Shown: positions 18,279-26,206 of the stretch, in pieces
Numbering within the stretch: the stretch's first letter is position 1
How the letters are laid out: the number at the start of each line of letters is the position of its first letter
Assembly (NCBI RefSeq): GCF_900108555.1
Contig: NZ_FNWV01000007.1
Coordinates: 62,001 to 126,000 of the forward strand
Source of the DNA: Ruminococcus flavefaciens
GTDB taxonomy: Bacteria > Bacillota > Clostridia > Oscillospirales > Ruminococcaceae
Length of the DNA: 64,000 nt
Reading direction: 5' to 3'
The notes under the pieces: model-generated
The model's database searches: none
Seen by the model: the letters and a program-made list of their open reading frames with translations, nothing else
What the model was told of the DNA's origin: nothing
Position numbers and translations under genes: made by a program

Positions 18279-18476
18279 ATGAGCAATAACAGCAATAACA
18301 ATGGTGTAATGACTGAAAAGGGCAGAGAGGCTCTTGAAAAATTTAAGATGGAGTCTGCAAACGAGCTCGGCATTGACCTCAAGAAGGGTTACAACGGTGA
18401 CCTTACTTCCCGTGAAGCAGGTTCTATCGGCGGAAGTATGGTCAAGAAGATGATCGATTCTTATAAGATGCAGTAA
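18279..18476 (+). CDS. Alpha/beta-type small acid-soluble spore protein
   Basis: 65 residues from ATG 18279, with AAGGAG eight bases upstream. The second half, ELGIDLKKGYNGDLTSREAG then GSIGGSMVKKMI, matches the highly conserved core of alpha/beta SASPs, which coat DNA in dormant spores and are degraded at germination by the GPR protease. A GPR-type site would fall in the FKMESANE stretch, where the usual E-I/F-A reads E-S-A. It is a single gene with its own terminator. I see no convincing sigma-F/G promoter; a TATAAT at about 18234 lacks a good -35. It implies that the organism can sporulate or recently could. Confidence 0.93.
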   Translation: MSNNSNNNGVMTEKGREALEKFKMESANELGIDLKKGYNGDLTSREAGSIGGSMVKKMIDSYKMQ

Positions 18477-18508
18477 CTCTTTAAGCAGCTCATAATTAAT
18501 ATGTATTC

Positions 18509-18536
18509 AATAACCGCCGCAAGGCGGTTATTGTTT
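18509..18536 (+). terminator. Intrinsic terminator of the spore protein gene
   Basis: A perfect 10-bp stem AATAACCGCC/GGCGGTTATT with loop GCAA, followed by TGTTTAT. Confidence 0.8.
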
Positions 18537-18585
18537 ATATATACAACTATAATCAACTTTTAAACAAAAAATATTCAAAAAACTA

Positions 18586-18615
18586 TTGACGAATTATGTG
18601 CATATATGATACAAT
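18586..18615 (+). promoter_or_regulatory. Promoter of the secreted alpha/beta hydrolase gene
   Basis: TTGACG (18586-18591), 18 bases, TACAAT (18610-18615), 65 bases before the start codon. Confidence 0.7.
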
Positions 18616-18680
18616 AAGTGTGTGTTAATATTACATATTGACTAAAAACAAAATACTAAAAACGAACCGGAGGTCGTAAA

Positions 18681-19508
18681 ATGAAAAGAAAAATCGTATC
18701 TATCATGGCAGCAGCACTTATCTTAACACCTGCTTTAGCATCAACTCAGAGCATAGCTGAAACTGTTGCAGCAACAAATTATCAGACATATTTAAACGGC
18801 GCAGTTTACTCTGTAAAGCTTGACGGCTTAATTTATCAGAGAACTGTATTTTTCCCTAAGGAAATGACGTCGTCCAACAAGAAATATCCTGTAGTTGTAT
18901 GGGGAAACGGTACATTTGTTACATCTACCGTTTATGAGGAGATCCTCAGCGAGATCTCATCAAAGGGCTATATCGTTGTAGCTTGTAATAGCCGTTTCTG
19001 CGGACCGGGAGTATCAGAGTCTGCATCTGTTGACTATATCATCAGTGAGGGTAAAAAGTCAAGCAGCATTTTCTATAACAAGGTAGATGCTGAGCATATC
19101 GGATCAGCAGGACATTCTCAGGGCGGAATGAGTGCGGTTAATGCTTCAAGACTCAATTCAAAGATAGACTGTGTATTCGATATACAGGGCTGTCAGCCTG
19201 CGTATGAAGCAAGCAAGCTGAAAGTTCCGACTTTCTTTGTAACAAGTACAAATGATATAATAGTAGGCTCTTCATGGGTAAAGGATTCTTATGATGCCTG
19301 CAATGCTCCTGCTGTATATGCAAGTGTAAAGGGCGGCAGACACTTAGACCCGGGCGATGCTCATGCACCTGCAATTTTTGCTGAATATGCTGTAAAGTGG
19401 TTCGACGCTTTCCTTAAAAACGACAGCAGTGCAAAGGCTGTTTTCCTCAAGGGCGGTGCTCTTTCCAAGGACAGCAGATGGGTCGACTATGCTTCAAAGA
19501 ATTTCTGA
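18681..19508 (+). CDS. Secreted alpha/beta hydrolase (cutinase/chlorophyllase-like esterase)
   Basis: 275 residues. A signal peptide (MKRK, hydrophobic core, cleavage near residue 26) is followed by an alpha/beta hydrolase domain. The nucleophile elbow is GHSQGG with Ser146; the probable acid is the Asp in STNDIIVG and the His lies in GGRHLDPG. The early WGNGTFV segment would form the oxyanion hole region. The fold and spacing resemble chlorophyllase/PET-hydrolase-type esterases acting on bulky esters. In a fibre-degrading bacterium an acetyl-ester or lipid substrate is plausible but not shown. RBS GGAGG lies before ATG 18681. No dockerin is present. Confidence 0.82.
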   Translation: MKRKIVSIMAAALILTPALASTQSIAETVAATNYQTYLNGAVYSVKLDGLIYQRTVFFPKEMTSSNKKYPVVVWGNGTFVTSTVYEEILSEISSKGYIVVACNSRFCGPGVSESASVDYIISEGKKSSSIFYNKVDAEHIGSAGHSQGGMSAVNASRLNSKIDCVFDIQGCQPAYEASKLKVPTFFVTSTNDIIVGSSWVKDSYDACNAPAVYASVKGGRHLDPGDAHAPAIFAEYAVKWFDAFLKNDSSAKAVFLKGGALSKDSRWVDYASKNF

Positions 19509-19535
19509 TCAAGAATAATAAACTGAAAAAATCTT

Positions 19536-19572
19536 CGGCTCCTGTGTAAACTCACAGGAGCCGTTGTTTTTA
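19536..19572. terminator. Bidirectional terminator between hydrolase and XRE regulator genes
   Basis: CGGCTCCTGTG (19536-19546) pairs with CACAGGAGCCG (19553-19563), then TTGTTTTTA. It separates two convergent genes and has A-rich sequence on the other side, so it may serve both. Confidence 0.85.
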
Positions 19573-20151
19573 TTAAAATATAAAATACCCGATGGCAGCG
19601 CATACTGTAAGTGTTATCAGGGCGGAAATAACGCCGTACATTAACTTTATGGCGGTTCTGTTGGCAGTTTTTATTCGGTCGGCTGATATCTCATCAAGGG
19701 GCTTGCCTTCCATAAATGCGGCGATCTCCTTGTATGTCTGGATATTGTTCGCTTTCTTCATTTTTTCGACCTTGAACGCCGTAAATATTGCTGCTGCGGC
19801 GATAACTGCCCATATAACACCGCCTGCCCAGCTGAGGTACTTTACCAGCGGAAGCGGCGTTACAACCATGAGTATTAACAATACCGCAAACAGCCATGCC
19901 ATTGAATTGAATTTTTTTACTTCACTTTTGTTGATCTCGTTTTTCATAGTTTCAACATCTCCTTTTACTAATTCGTCAAGAGATATATTGAAAAGATTTC
20001 CGAGAATGAGAAGGCTGTGGATATCGGGATAGCTCTTGTCGTTTTCCCAGTTTGAAATAGTCTGGCGGCTGACGTAAGCTTTCTCTGCCAGCACCTCCTG
20101 TGACCATTTTAATTTGTTTCTGTGTTTTTTGATCTGATTTCCGATCTCCAT
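19573..20151 (-). CDS. XRE-family regulator with C-terminal membrane helices
   Basis: 192 residues. The N-terminal helix-turn-helix (about 5-60: QIKKHRNKLKWSQEVLAEKA, VSRQTISNWENDKSYPD) is followed by a linker and three hydrophobic helices (about 88-105, 112-128, 170-192). This layout, a Cro-type DNA-binding domain tethered to the membrane, is common in Firmicutes, where such proteins often respond to envelope or metabolite signals. ATG 20151 is chosen because AAGGAGG lies five to eight bases upstream; the open frame extends 55 codons further without initiation signals. The gene stands alone and its target is unknown. Confidence 0.87.
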   Translation of the reverse strand: MEIGNQIKKHRNKLKWSQEVLAEKAYVSRQTISNWENDKSYPDIHSLLILGNLFNISLDELVKGDVETMKNEINKSEVKKFNSMAWLFAVLLILMVVTPLPLVKYLSWAGGVIWAVIAAAAIFTAFKVEKMKKANNIQTYKEIAAFMEGKPLDEISADRIKTANRTAIKLMYGVISALITLTVCAAIGYFIF

Positions 20152-20327
20152 TTTTTCCTCCTTCGGAACTTTTCGCTTGACTGACACCAGTATATCAGGA
20201 CGAAGAAAAATTTGCCACCAATCTGTTTTTACAAGTGCTGAAAAATATGAAAAAAGATGTTTACAAATGCTTGAAAAACCATGTAAAAGCCCGTTGACAT
20301 AACGTAATACAGCCAAATCCGGACAAT

Positions 20328-20358
20328 CAAAAAAGACGGAGCAAAAGCCCTGTCTTTT
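20328..20358 (-). terminator. Intrinsic terminator of the DegV gene
   Basis: On the minus strand AAAAGACAGGG pairs with CTCCGTCTTTT around a TTTTG loop (one unpaired base), followed by a T run. Confidence 0.75.
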
Positions 20359-20368
20359 CTGGATAATA

Positions 20369-21241
20369 TTACTTGTTCTTTCTTCTTACGACTACAGCAA
20401 CAAGCTCGGGACCGATATTTGCTGACACTACTGCACCGATGTTGCCGAACATCTCAGCCTTCTTGCCTGTCTTTTTAGCTATCTCTTTCTCGACTTCCTT
20501 TGCGAGGGTATCGTCCTTGCCGTGTACCATGATGTATGGTGTCTGCGGAGTCATATTCTTCTCGACTATCTCTGCCAGCTTTGGAACGATATTCTTTTCG
20601 CCTCTTATCTTGTCAACAGTTGTTGTCGTGCCGTCAGCAAAGAGTATAACGGGCTTGAGTCCGAGAAGCTCGCCTGCAAAAGCCTTTGCAGCGGAGATAC
20701 GTCCCGATTTCTTAGCGTACTTGAGGGTGTAAGGTACTGCATATATGCCGCTTACGTTGAACCAGTCCTCAAGATAAGCGATTATCTCTTCCACCTCTGC
20801 ACCGCGGCGTATCTTCTTAGCAGCTTCCATTACAGGATAGCCGTAGTAAAGAGTATAGCACTTAGAGTCGATGTTGAAGATGTTGAGTTTGCCCTGGGCA
20901 TCGGGATTATTCTCGAAGAAGTCATTTTTGCCGATGATAGAGTTATTGTACGTACCCGAGCCCTGAGAGTTTATGGAAACGCTGATAATATCAGTATATC
21001 CCTGATCGTAAAGCTCTTTGTATGTCTCTTCAAATGTAACGGGAGATATCTGGGAGTGCTTGGGTATCTCATCGGTATTTTCCATAAGCTCATATACTTC
21101 TTTTGTAGACTTGTCGTATATCTCTCTGAAGCTTTCACCGCCTAAAGTAAGGGTGAAGGGAATGACTTTTATTCCCAGCTCTTCGATTATCTCCTTTGGA
21201 AGGTCGCAGCATGAATCTGTAAGTATTGCGATCTTTGACAT
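20369..21241 (-). CDS. DegV family fatty-acid-binding protein
   Basis: 290 residues, full length. ILTDSCCDLP at the N-terminus, the TSQ-like loop in PKHSQISP (about 80-87) and the SGRISAAKAFAGELLGLKPV region are hallmarks of DegV/FakB proteins, which bind a fatty acid and, in FakAB systems, present it for phosphorylation. No FakA kinase gene is next to it, so partnership is undetermined. The gene is followed by a terminator and preceded, 13 bases away, by trmL in the same direction. Confidence 0.92.
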   Translation of the reverse strand: MSKIAILTDSCCDLPKEIIEELGIKVIPFTLTLGGESFREIYDKSTKEVYELMENTDEIPKHSQISPVTFEETYKELYDQGYTDIISVSINSQGSGTYNNSIIGKNDFFENNPDAQGKLNIFNIDSKCYTLYYGYPVMEAAKKIRRGAEVEEIIAYLEDWFNVSGIYAVPYTLKYAKKSGRISAAKAFAGELLGLKPVILFADGTTTTVDKIRGEKNIVPKLAEIVEKNMTPQTPYIMVHGKDDTLAKEVEKEIAKKTGKKAEMFGNIGAVVSANIGPELVAVVVRRKNK

Positions 21242-21254
21242 TTTTGTTTCTCCT

Positions 21255-21752
21255 TTACCATTGGTATTTTGTCAGTTTTCCCTCACGGGAAAGGTCGGGA
21301 TAATCCCATTGCCTCAGTACCTCATACACAGCTATTGCCACTGAATTTGAGAGATTGAGACTGCGCAGCTCATTGCGCATAGGTATCCTTACACAGCTTT
21401 CGGGATTTTCGTGAAGAAGCTCTTCGGGAAGCCCCTTGTCCTCACGTCCGAAAACAAGATAGGCGTTGTCGGGATATTCCGCATCACTGTGGACATTAAG
21501 TCCCTTTGTAGTGAAGTAGAAGAAGTGGCCGTCCTTGTTCTTCTCGAAAAAATCCGCTAAGCTGTCGTAATATGTGATGTCAAGCTTGTCCCAGTAGTCA
21601 AGCCCTGCACGTTTCAGGTGCTTGTCGCTTACCTCAAAGCCGAGGGGGCGTACAAGATGCAGTCTTGCCCCCGTAACGGCGCAGGTTCGGGAGATGTTTC
21701 CCGTATTCTGCGGTATCTGGGGTTCTACGAGGACTATATTAAGGTTTTGCAT
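21255..21752 (-). CDS. trmL: tRNA (cytidine(34)-2'-O)-methyltransferase
   Basis: 165 residues, the size of TrmL. It is a SPOUT-class enzyme with the trefoil-knot motifs: NTGNISRTCAVTGA (motif 1), LVFGREDKGLP (motif 2) and RIPM...RSLNLSNSVAIAVYE (motif 3). TrmL methylates the wobble base of certain leucine tRNAs using S-adenosylmethionine. ATG 21752 follows an AGGAGA ribosome site. It lies between the cysteine protease and DegV genes on the same strand. Confidence 0.95.
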   Translation of the reverse strand: MQNLNIVLVEPQIPQNTGNISRTCAVTGARLHLVRPLGFEVSDKHLKRAGLDYWDKLDITYYDSLADFFEKNKDGHFFYFTTKGLNVHSDAEYPDNAYLVFGREDKGLPEELLHENPESCVRIPMRNELRSLNLSNSVAIAVYEVLRQWDYPDLSREGKLTKYQW

Positions 21753-21770
21753 AGGTCTCCTCTGAATATA

Positions 21771-23180
21771 TTAATATGTGTAAAGTGCCTTTATACAGCA
21801 GTTATTAGGCGTAAAGTCTATGCCAAGGGCTTCCTTGATGTTGCCGTCGCTCATATCTTTGAGGTCTTTGATGTAATCATAGGTATGATCTACAGCAGGA
21901 GCTTCTTCTTCGCCTTCGGGTACTTCTACAGCATGGAAGATAGAAGCCTTGTTCTTCCAGTCGCCTAAGAATACATAGGACTGTCCGCTGCCGCAGGAAG
22001 TAACATAGTCGTATGTATCATAGTTTATGGTCTCGCCCTCAACAGGTGCGCCCTTGGTATAGGTGATGACTATTGCGTAGTCAGCAACACTTACAGGACT
22101 ATCCAGATCAATAGTCTGATAGCCGTGGTAGTTGAGAGTTGCGTCCTGAGAATACATCAGCGTCCTGAAGCCGCTGTCATATATCTCGATCTTTATGTCC
22201 TGTGCCTCATCAAAGTCGTTATATGTACCTACTGCGGAAAGATTTCCTGCGCCGTGGAAAACGTTTGCAACAGTAGTTTCATCGCCGCGCTTTATGTATC
22301 TGTCATTCTCGTTTCCGACGTCATGGCTGAGAACGGAAGAATACTTATCGGAAATTCGGAAGCTTACGATATCATTCAGCGGAGTATCATATGAAACATA
22401 AAAATATGAACCCAGCAGACCTTCGGTGCTGTTATATGCTATCCATGCGCCGTCCTGAGAAGCTTTTTCGTCGAAGTAGTTCTTCGGGAAGTTGTCGTCC
22501 CAGCCGATGATAGTGATAGCGTGACTGGGAGTACCGCCTCTTGGATCGTTCATGGTGATATAATCGCCGTACCATTCCTTCTTATCAGAGCTTTCGGGGA
22601 TATTTGCATAAACGCCGCCTCTTGAGCGGAGAGCGTTCTTTAAGGCGTCTCTGCCCTTATCCGTAAGGATAACAGCACTTTCAAGAGTAAGACCACCGAA
22701 GCCGCGTGACAGAGTTTCAGTTACCATCCATGCGCTGCCGCCCATTTCTGAGTTTGGAGCATCGACCTTTTTGATAAATCCGTCTGACTTGTTTGTGTCC
22801 CATACAAGATTGATTATACTATTGGGATCAACTGATATGCTGCTGCCTGTTCTGACGGTATAGCTCGTCTCCATGGAAGAAGCGGCAGCATAAGCCCAGC
22901 AAGCGGCTTTTTCGTATGATTTGGTTTTGAATTCGGGTGTTTCGCTTAAAAGGTTGAAGTATCCTTCATCACCGTGAACATAGTTATAGGTGAATATATC
23001 GGGATCTTTCTTGATCTGAGTCTTGGTTGTGGGCTCGGCTGACGCATCATCAGTCGTGGTCTCTTCTGCCGGTCGTGTTGTTGATGCAGTTTTATCTGAC
23101 TGGCTGTTTTGCTTGTTTGAACAGCTGTACATTGATAATAGACCTGTTATCATGACCAAAGTGATAAGTAATTTTTTCAT
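21771..23180 (-). CDS. Lipoprotein cysteine protease of the papain (C1) type
   Basis: 469 residues. A lipoprotein signal ends in SMYSC (Cys20). After a Thr/Glu-rich spacer comes a C1 peptidase domain: Cys94 in AACWAYAAASSMET, His220 in TPSHAITIIGW and Asn250 in WIAYNSTEG. The C-terminal part (about 300-420), with FHGAGNLSAVGTYNDF and AVVITYT-like strands, matches the lectin-like domain often attached to bacterial C1 peptidases. It probably cleaves proteins at the cell surface or acts in defence or nutrient uptake; the substrate is unknown. ATG 23180 is preceded by AGGAGG. Full length and intact. Confidence 0.88.
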   Translation of the reverse strand: MKKLLITLVMITGLLSMYSCSNKQNSQSDKTASTTRPAEETTTDDASAEPTTKTQIKKDPDIFTYNYVHGDEGYFNLLSETPEFKTKSYEKAACWAYAAASSMETSYTVRTGSSISVDPNSIINLVWDTNKSDGFIKKVDAPNSEMGGSAWMVTETLSRGFGGLTLESAVILTDKGRDALKNALRSRGGVYANIPESSDKKEWYGDYITMNDPRGGTPSHAITIIGWDDNFPKNYFDEKASQDGAWIAYNSTEGLLGSYFYVSYDTPLNDIVSFRISDKYSSVLSHDVGNENDRYIKRGDETTVANVFHGAGNLSAVGTYNDFDEAQDIKIEIYDSGFRTLMYSQDATLNYHGYQTIDLDSPVSVADYAIVITYTKGAPVEGETINYDTYDYVTSCGSGQSYVFLGDWKNKASIFHAVEVPEGEEEAPAVDHTYDYIKDLKDMSDGNIKEALGIDFTPNNCCIKALYTY

Positions 23181-23274
23181 GTGAGCCTCCTTTTTGTAAA
23201 CAGTATAGTTTACTCGTTTTTTCAGATAATACTATTGTCCGCAATGCGGATAATAAAATACGGAGTTTAATGAA

Positions 23275-23448
23275 ATGAACATTATGTCACTTGCCAAAGG
23301 TGCTGCTGCGGGAGCAATAGTGGGATTTGCCTGTTATGCTTTTTCTAATGCGCGCCCTATGAAGAAAATGAGCATAAAGCGCGATGCGGGAAAAACACTT
23401 AAAGCCGCAGGAAATCTGCTTGAGGATATAAAATCCGTTATTATGTAG
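23275..23448 (+). CDS. Small putative membrane-associated protein
   Basis: 57 residues from ATG 23275, with GGAG nine bases upstream. It begins with a hydrophobic helix (MSLAKGAAAGAIVGFACYAF) followed by a basic amphipathic tail (KKMSIKRDAGKTLKAAGNLL). The pattern recalls short one-helix proteins such as YtxH-like ones, but too little is visible for a family call. It is convergent with ruvX and overlaps its 3' end by eight bases. Composition and ribosome site favour a real gene. Confidence 0.6.
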   Translation: MNIMSLAKGAAAGAIVGFACYAFSNARPMKKMSIKRDAGKTLKAAGNLLEDIKSVIM

Positions 23449-23869
23449 CTTCACCTGAATTTCGCCTGAATCCAAGATAGCTTTCGAGGATAAGGACTGC
23501 TGCGACTGCGTCAACAACAGCCTTGCGCTTTTTGCCGCGTGTATTCGTAACATTAAGCGCGTTGTGAGCTGATACAGTAGTGCAGCGTTCGTCCCAAAGC
23601 TTTACGGGACAGCCTGTGAGTTTTTCCAGCTCTTCGGCGAAAAGCTTGCATTTTTCAGCTCTTTCGCCGACTGTTCCGTTCATATTCATAGGATAGCCCA
23701 CGACTATCTGTTCAGCGCGCTGCTCTTTTGCGAGAGCGGCGGTCTTTTCTATACATTTGTTGAAGTCCTTTTCGGCGATGACAGTTACGGGAGAAGCTAT
23801 CATTTCGCTTTTTCCGCAGACTGCAATGCCTGTTCTTGCATCGCCGAAGTCAACTGACATTATAATCAT
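23441..23869 (-). CDS. ruvX: Holliday-junction resolvase-like protein RuvX (YqgF)
   Basis: 142 residues, the normal size. The RNase H-like fold is shown by SVDFGDARTGIAVC at the N-terminus, VVGYPMNMNGTVGERA in the middle, LWDERCTTVSAHN, and the C-terminal VDAVAAVLILESYL with the conserved Asp. The family is essential in many bacteria and works in 16S rRNA 5' end maturation and/or junction resolution. ATG 23869 is preceded by AAAGGAAC. It overlaps the convergent small ORF by eight bases. In many Firmicutes ruvX follows alaS; that is not the case here. Confidence 0.93.
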   Translation of the reverse strand: MIIMSVDFGDARTGIAVCGKSEMIASPVTVIAEKDFNKCIEKTAALAKEQRAEQIVVGYPMNMNGTVGERAEKCKLFAEELEKLTGCPVKLWDERCTTVSAHNALNVTNTRGKKRKAVVDAVAAVLILESYLGFRRNSGEAT

Positions 23870-23879
23870 GTTATGTTCC

Positions 23880-23990
23880 TTTTTTATCTGTAGGGAACGC
23901 CGCCCTCGGCGTTCCGTTTGTTATGAAACGTGTTCCGCGGAACGGTGGGGGCGCCGTTCCCTACAATGAGCTAACGGCTCAGTTCAAAAT
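23880..23990. repeat. Intergenic hairpin-repeat block
   Basis: Contains GTAGGGAACGCCG-CCCT-CGGCGTTCC, identical in core to copies near 33961 and 36060, then GTTCCGCGGAAC and a mirrored GGGGGCGCCGTTCCCTAC. No coding potential is seen. Confidence 0.7.
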
Positions 23991-23993
23991 TTA

Positions 23994-24100
23994 GCAAATC
24001 ACGCGATGATATGTGCTTTTCGTTTTATGATCTCTCGCGGCTAAAGCTATATTTTGTACAAAGACTTATGCGCGGAGGAAGGGGGCAGCGTCACGCTGCT
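23994..24100 (-). repeat. Dispersed repeat of about 100 bp, inverted copy
   Basis: The reverse complement reads CTCCGCG...GCTTTAGCCGCGAGAGA, then CATAAAACGAAA, CATATCATCGCGTGAT. The same order of strings occurs twice in tandem at 28719-28933 on the plus strand. Sequence identity is partial but the order and spacing are kept. Confidence 0.7.
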
Positions 24101-25011
24101 TACCACGGCTTTACTGTGCCGATTATGTCCTTGACGGAAGATATGCCCTTGCTGTCAAGCCAGTCGTTCATCTCTTCCACTATCTTCACGGGAGCATATG
24201 GATCGGTGAATATAGCTGCGCCAACCTGTACTGCGGAAGCTCCTGCCATCATGAGCTCGATAGCGTCACGTCCCGAGGATACGCCGCCCATACCGATAAC
24301 GGGTATCTTTACGGCGTTTGCAACCTGCCATACCATGCGTACAGCTATAGGGAATACGGCAGGACCGCTCATGCCGCCTACATTATTATGAAGTATCGGT
24401 CTGCCTGTGTTTATATCTATCCTCATGCCGAGGAGAGTATTTATAAGTGATACTGCATCAGCACCTGCTGCTTCCACAGATCTAGCGATATCGGCTATGC
24501 TGGTAACATTCGGTGAGAGCTTTACCACGAGAGGCTTTTTCGTAACTGCGCGGACTCTCTTTGTTACCTCGGATGCCATTTCGCAGCTTGTACCGAATGC
24601 TGCACCGCCCTGCTTTACGTTAGGGCAGGAGATGTTCAGCTCTATCATGTGAACATCGGTATCCTCCAGCTTTGCGGCTACCTCTGCGCACTCATCGGGA
24701 GTAGAGCCTGCGATATTCGCAAGAACTACAAGATCCTTTGTGAGCAGGTAGGGGAGCTCGGTCTCGATGAAGTGGTCGATACCCGGGTTCTGTAGACCTA
24801 CGGAATTGAGCATACCCGAAGGAGTTTCCGCAATTCTCGGAGCTATATTGCCTGTACGCAGGTGAAGTGTAGTGCCCTTTGTGGCGATACCGCCAAGCTT
24901 ATTGAGCGGGAAGAGCTCTTCGTATTCTCTGCCGTAGCCGAACACGCCCGAGGCAGGGATTATTGGATTTTTGAAGTCTACGCCGCAGACTTTTACGGAA
25001 AGATCAGCCAT
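24100..25011 (-). CDS. pyrD: Dihydroorotate dehydrogenase B, catalytic subunit
   Basis: 303 residues. The FMN-containing TIM barrel of class 1B PyrD: NPIIPASGVFGYG near the N-terminus, NSVGLQNPGID, the active-site cysteine in ELNISCPNVKQGG, VKLSPNVT, SLINTLLGM and GMGGVSSGRDAIELMMAGA. It oxidises dihydroorotate to orotate in pyrimidine synthesis and passes electrons to PyrK and then NAD. The ATG overlaps the pyrK stop (TAATG), so the two subunits are translationally coupled. No other pyr genes are in the window. Confidence 0.97.
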   Translation of the reverse strand: MADLSVKVCGVDFKNPIIPASGVFGYGREYEELFPLNKLGGIATKGTTLHLRTGNIAPRIAETPSGMLNSVGLQNPGIDHFIETELPYLLTKDLVVLANIAGSTPDECAEVAAKLEDTDVHMIELNISCPNVKQGGAAFGTSCEMASEVTKRVRAVTKKPLVVKLSPNVTSIADIARSVEAAGADAVSLINTLLGMRIDINTGRPILHNNVGGMSGPAVFPIAVRMVWQVANAVKIPVIGMGGVSSGRDAIELMMAGASAVQVGAAIFTDPYAPVKIVEEMNDWLDSKGISSVKDIIGTVKPW

Positions 25012-25781
25012 TACCAGAGCACCTCCTCAGCATTGAATACAGGACCGTCCTTGCAGACATGAGCGAAGTATTCCTCGTCATTTCTTACAGTTCGGCAGGC
25101 ACAGCCAAGACACGCACCGATACCGCAAGCCATACGCTCTTCAAGGGATATCTGGCAGAATATACCGTTTTCCTTGCATATAGCAGCCACGCCCTTGAGC
25201 ATTGGTATAGGTCCGCAGGCGTAAACTGCGTCGATGCCGCCTTTTTCAGCAAGTTCCTTGAGGGGCTGTGTTACGAAGCCGTGGATACCTGCCGAGCCGT
25301 CATCGGTGCAGAGGATAGTTTCTGCGCCTGTTTTGCGGAAGTCGTCCTGTAAAATAACTGCGGAAGCATTTCTGAAACCGCTTATTGCCACGGCTTTATC
25401 GCCGTAAGCTTTTGCAAGTGGAAGCATTGGAGGAGTTCCGATGCCGCCGCCGATAAGTACTATTTTATTATAAGAAGGTTCAACAGTGAAACCGTGTCCG
25501 AGAGGGGCGAGCATATCTATAAGGTCGCCTTTGTTGAGCTTTGCGATCTCAGCAGTTCCTTCTCCTCTTATTTCAAATACTATGCGCAGAGTGCCTTTTT
25601 CCTTGTCGATACCGCATATTGAAATAGGTCTGCGGAGAGTATAGCCCTTTGCTCTTATGTGAACGAACTGTCCCGGACAGGCAGCAGCCGCCACTTCGGG
25701 ACATGAGATAGTGAAGCTGTATATCTCACGGGCAATTGCGGTTTTGTCAGCAATTATATACTGACCCTGAGTATATTTCAT
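25011..25781 (-). CDS. pyrK: Dihydroorotate dehydrogenase B, electron-transfer subunit
   Basis: 256 residues. A ferredoxin-reductase-like FAD domain (LRRPISICG), an NAD-binding domain (IGGGIGTPPMLPLAKAY, YACGPIPMLKGVA) and a C-terminal 2Fe-2S cluster bound by four cysteines in ACGIGACLGCACR and HVC. PyrK shuttles electrons from PyrD flavin to NAD. ATG 25781 follows AAGGAGG. The promoter lies at 25906-25934, leaving a leader of about 120 bases; I see no clear PyrR-type attenuator in it. Confidence 0.96.
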   Translation of the reverse strand: MKYTQGQYIIADKTAIAREIYSFTISCPEVAAAACPGQFVHIRAKGYTLRRPISICGIDKEKGTLRIVFEIRGEGTAEIAKLNKGDLIDMLAPLGHGFTVEPSYNKIVLIGGGIGTPPMLPLAKAYGDKAVAISGFRNASAVILQDDFRKTGAETILCTDDGSAGIHGFVTQPLKELAEKGGIDAVYACGPIPMLKGVAAICKENGIFCQISLEERMACGIGACLGCACRTVRNDEEYFAHVCKDGPVFNAEEVLW

Positions 25782-25799
25782 ATTGACCTCCTTGAATAT

Positions 25800-25880
25800 A
25801 GCGATCAGTTATCAATGAGTAGTCATCGGAAGCTATCTGATAACTATGCACTAATAACTAATAGCTCGGAACATAATTTT
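25800..25880. repeat. TAACTGATAAC-type short-repeat block in the pyrK leader
   Basis: The stretch AGTTATCAATGAGTAGTCATC...ATAACTATGCACTAATAACTAATAGC is made of permuted TAACTAATAG-type units, like blocks near 42790 and 50960. It lies between the pyrK promoter and start codon. Downstream to 26150 I see only AT-rich spacer with GCTGTGAAAA-like short repeats. Confidence 0.5.
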
Positions 25881-25905
25881 ACGTCGTAAGATTATGATTT
25901 ATATT

Positions 25906-25934
25906 ATTATACCATATTTTTTTAAACAAATCAA
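25906..25934 (-). promoter_or_regulatory. Sigma-A promoter of pyrK-pyrD
   Basis: On the minus strand TTGATT (25929-25934), 17 bases, TATAAT (25906-25911). Confidence 0.75.
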
Positions 25935-26147
25935 CGTTCAGGGAAAAAGATTTATCGTTTTTTGCCGCATATGACGTAGAAAAGAAAGGGCTTGGTTTGT
26001 ACATATATAATAATGAAGAGAAGAAAGGGGAGCTGTCGTGAATATGACTTGCTGTGAAAAAGCTTGAAAAAAGCTGAAAAGCTGTGAAATACAATGATAA
26101 ATCACAAAAAACACTAAAAAACAGCCCAAAACATCGCAGGATAAGAT

Positions 26148-26176
26148 TTGCGGTTCATATGAACTTATGATATAAT
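26148..26176 (+). promoter_or_regulatory. Promoter with palindromic operator before the DUF1836 operon
   Basis: TTGCGG (26148-26153), 17 bases, TATAAT (26171-26176). The perfect 12-bp palindrome GTTCATATGAAC (26153-26164) fills the spacer, a classic repressor position; a second inverted repeat ATGATAT-AATC-ATATCAT overlaps the -10. Autoregulation by the DUF1836 protein encoded next is an inference. Confidence 0.7.
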
Positions 26177-26206
26177 CATATCATCGTCAGAGAGGAGATG
26201 AGGACT

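Noticed and set aside
26041..26110. GCTGTGAAAA/AGCTTGAAAA-like short repeats before the DUF1836 promoter
   Set aside because: Irregular AT-rich spacer without a consistent unit or pairing; no evidence of function.
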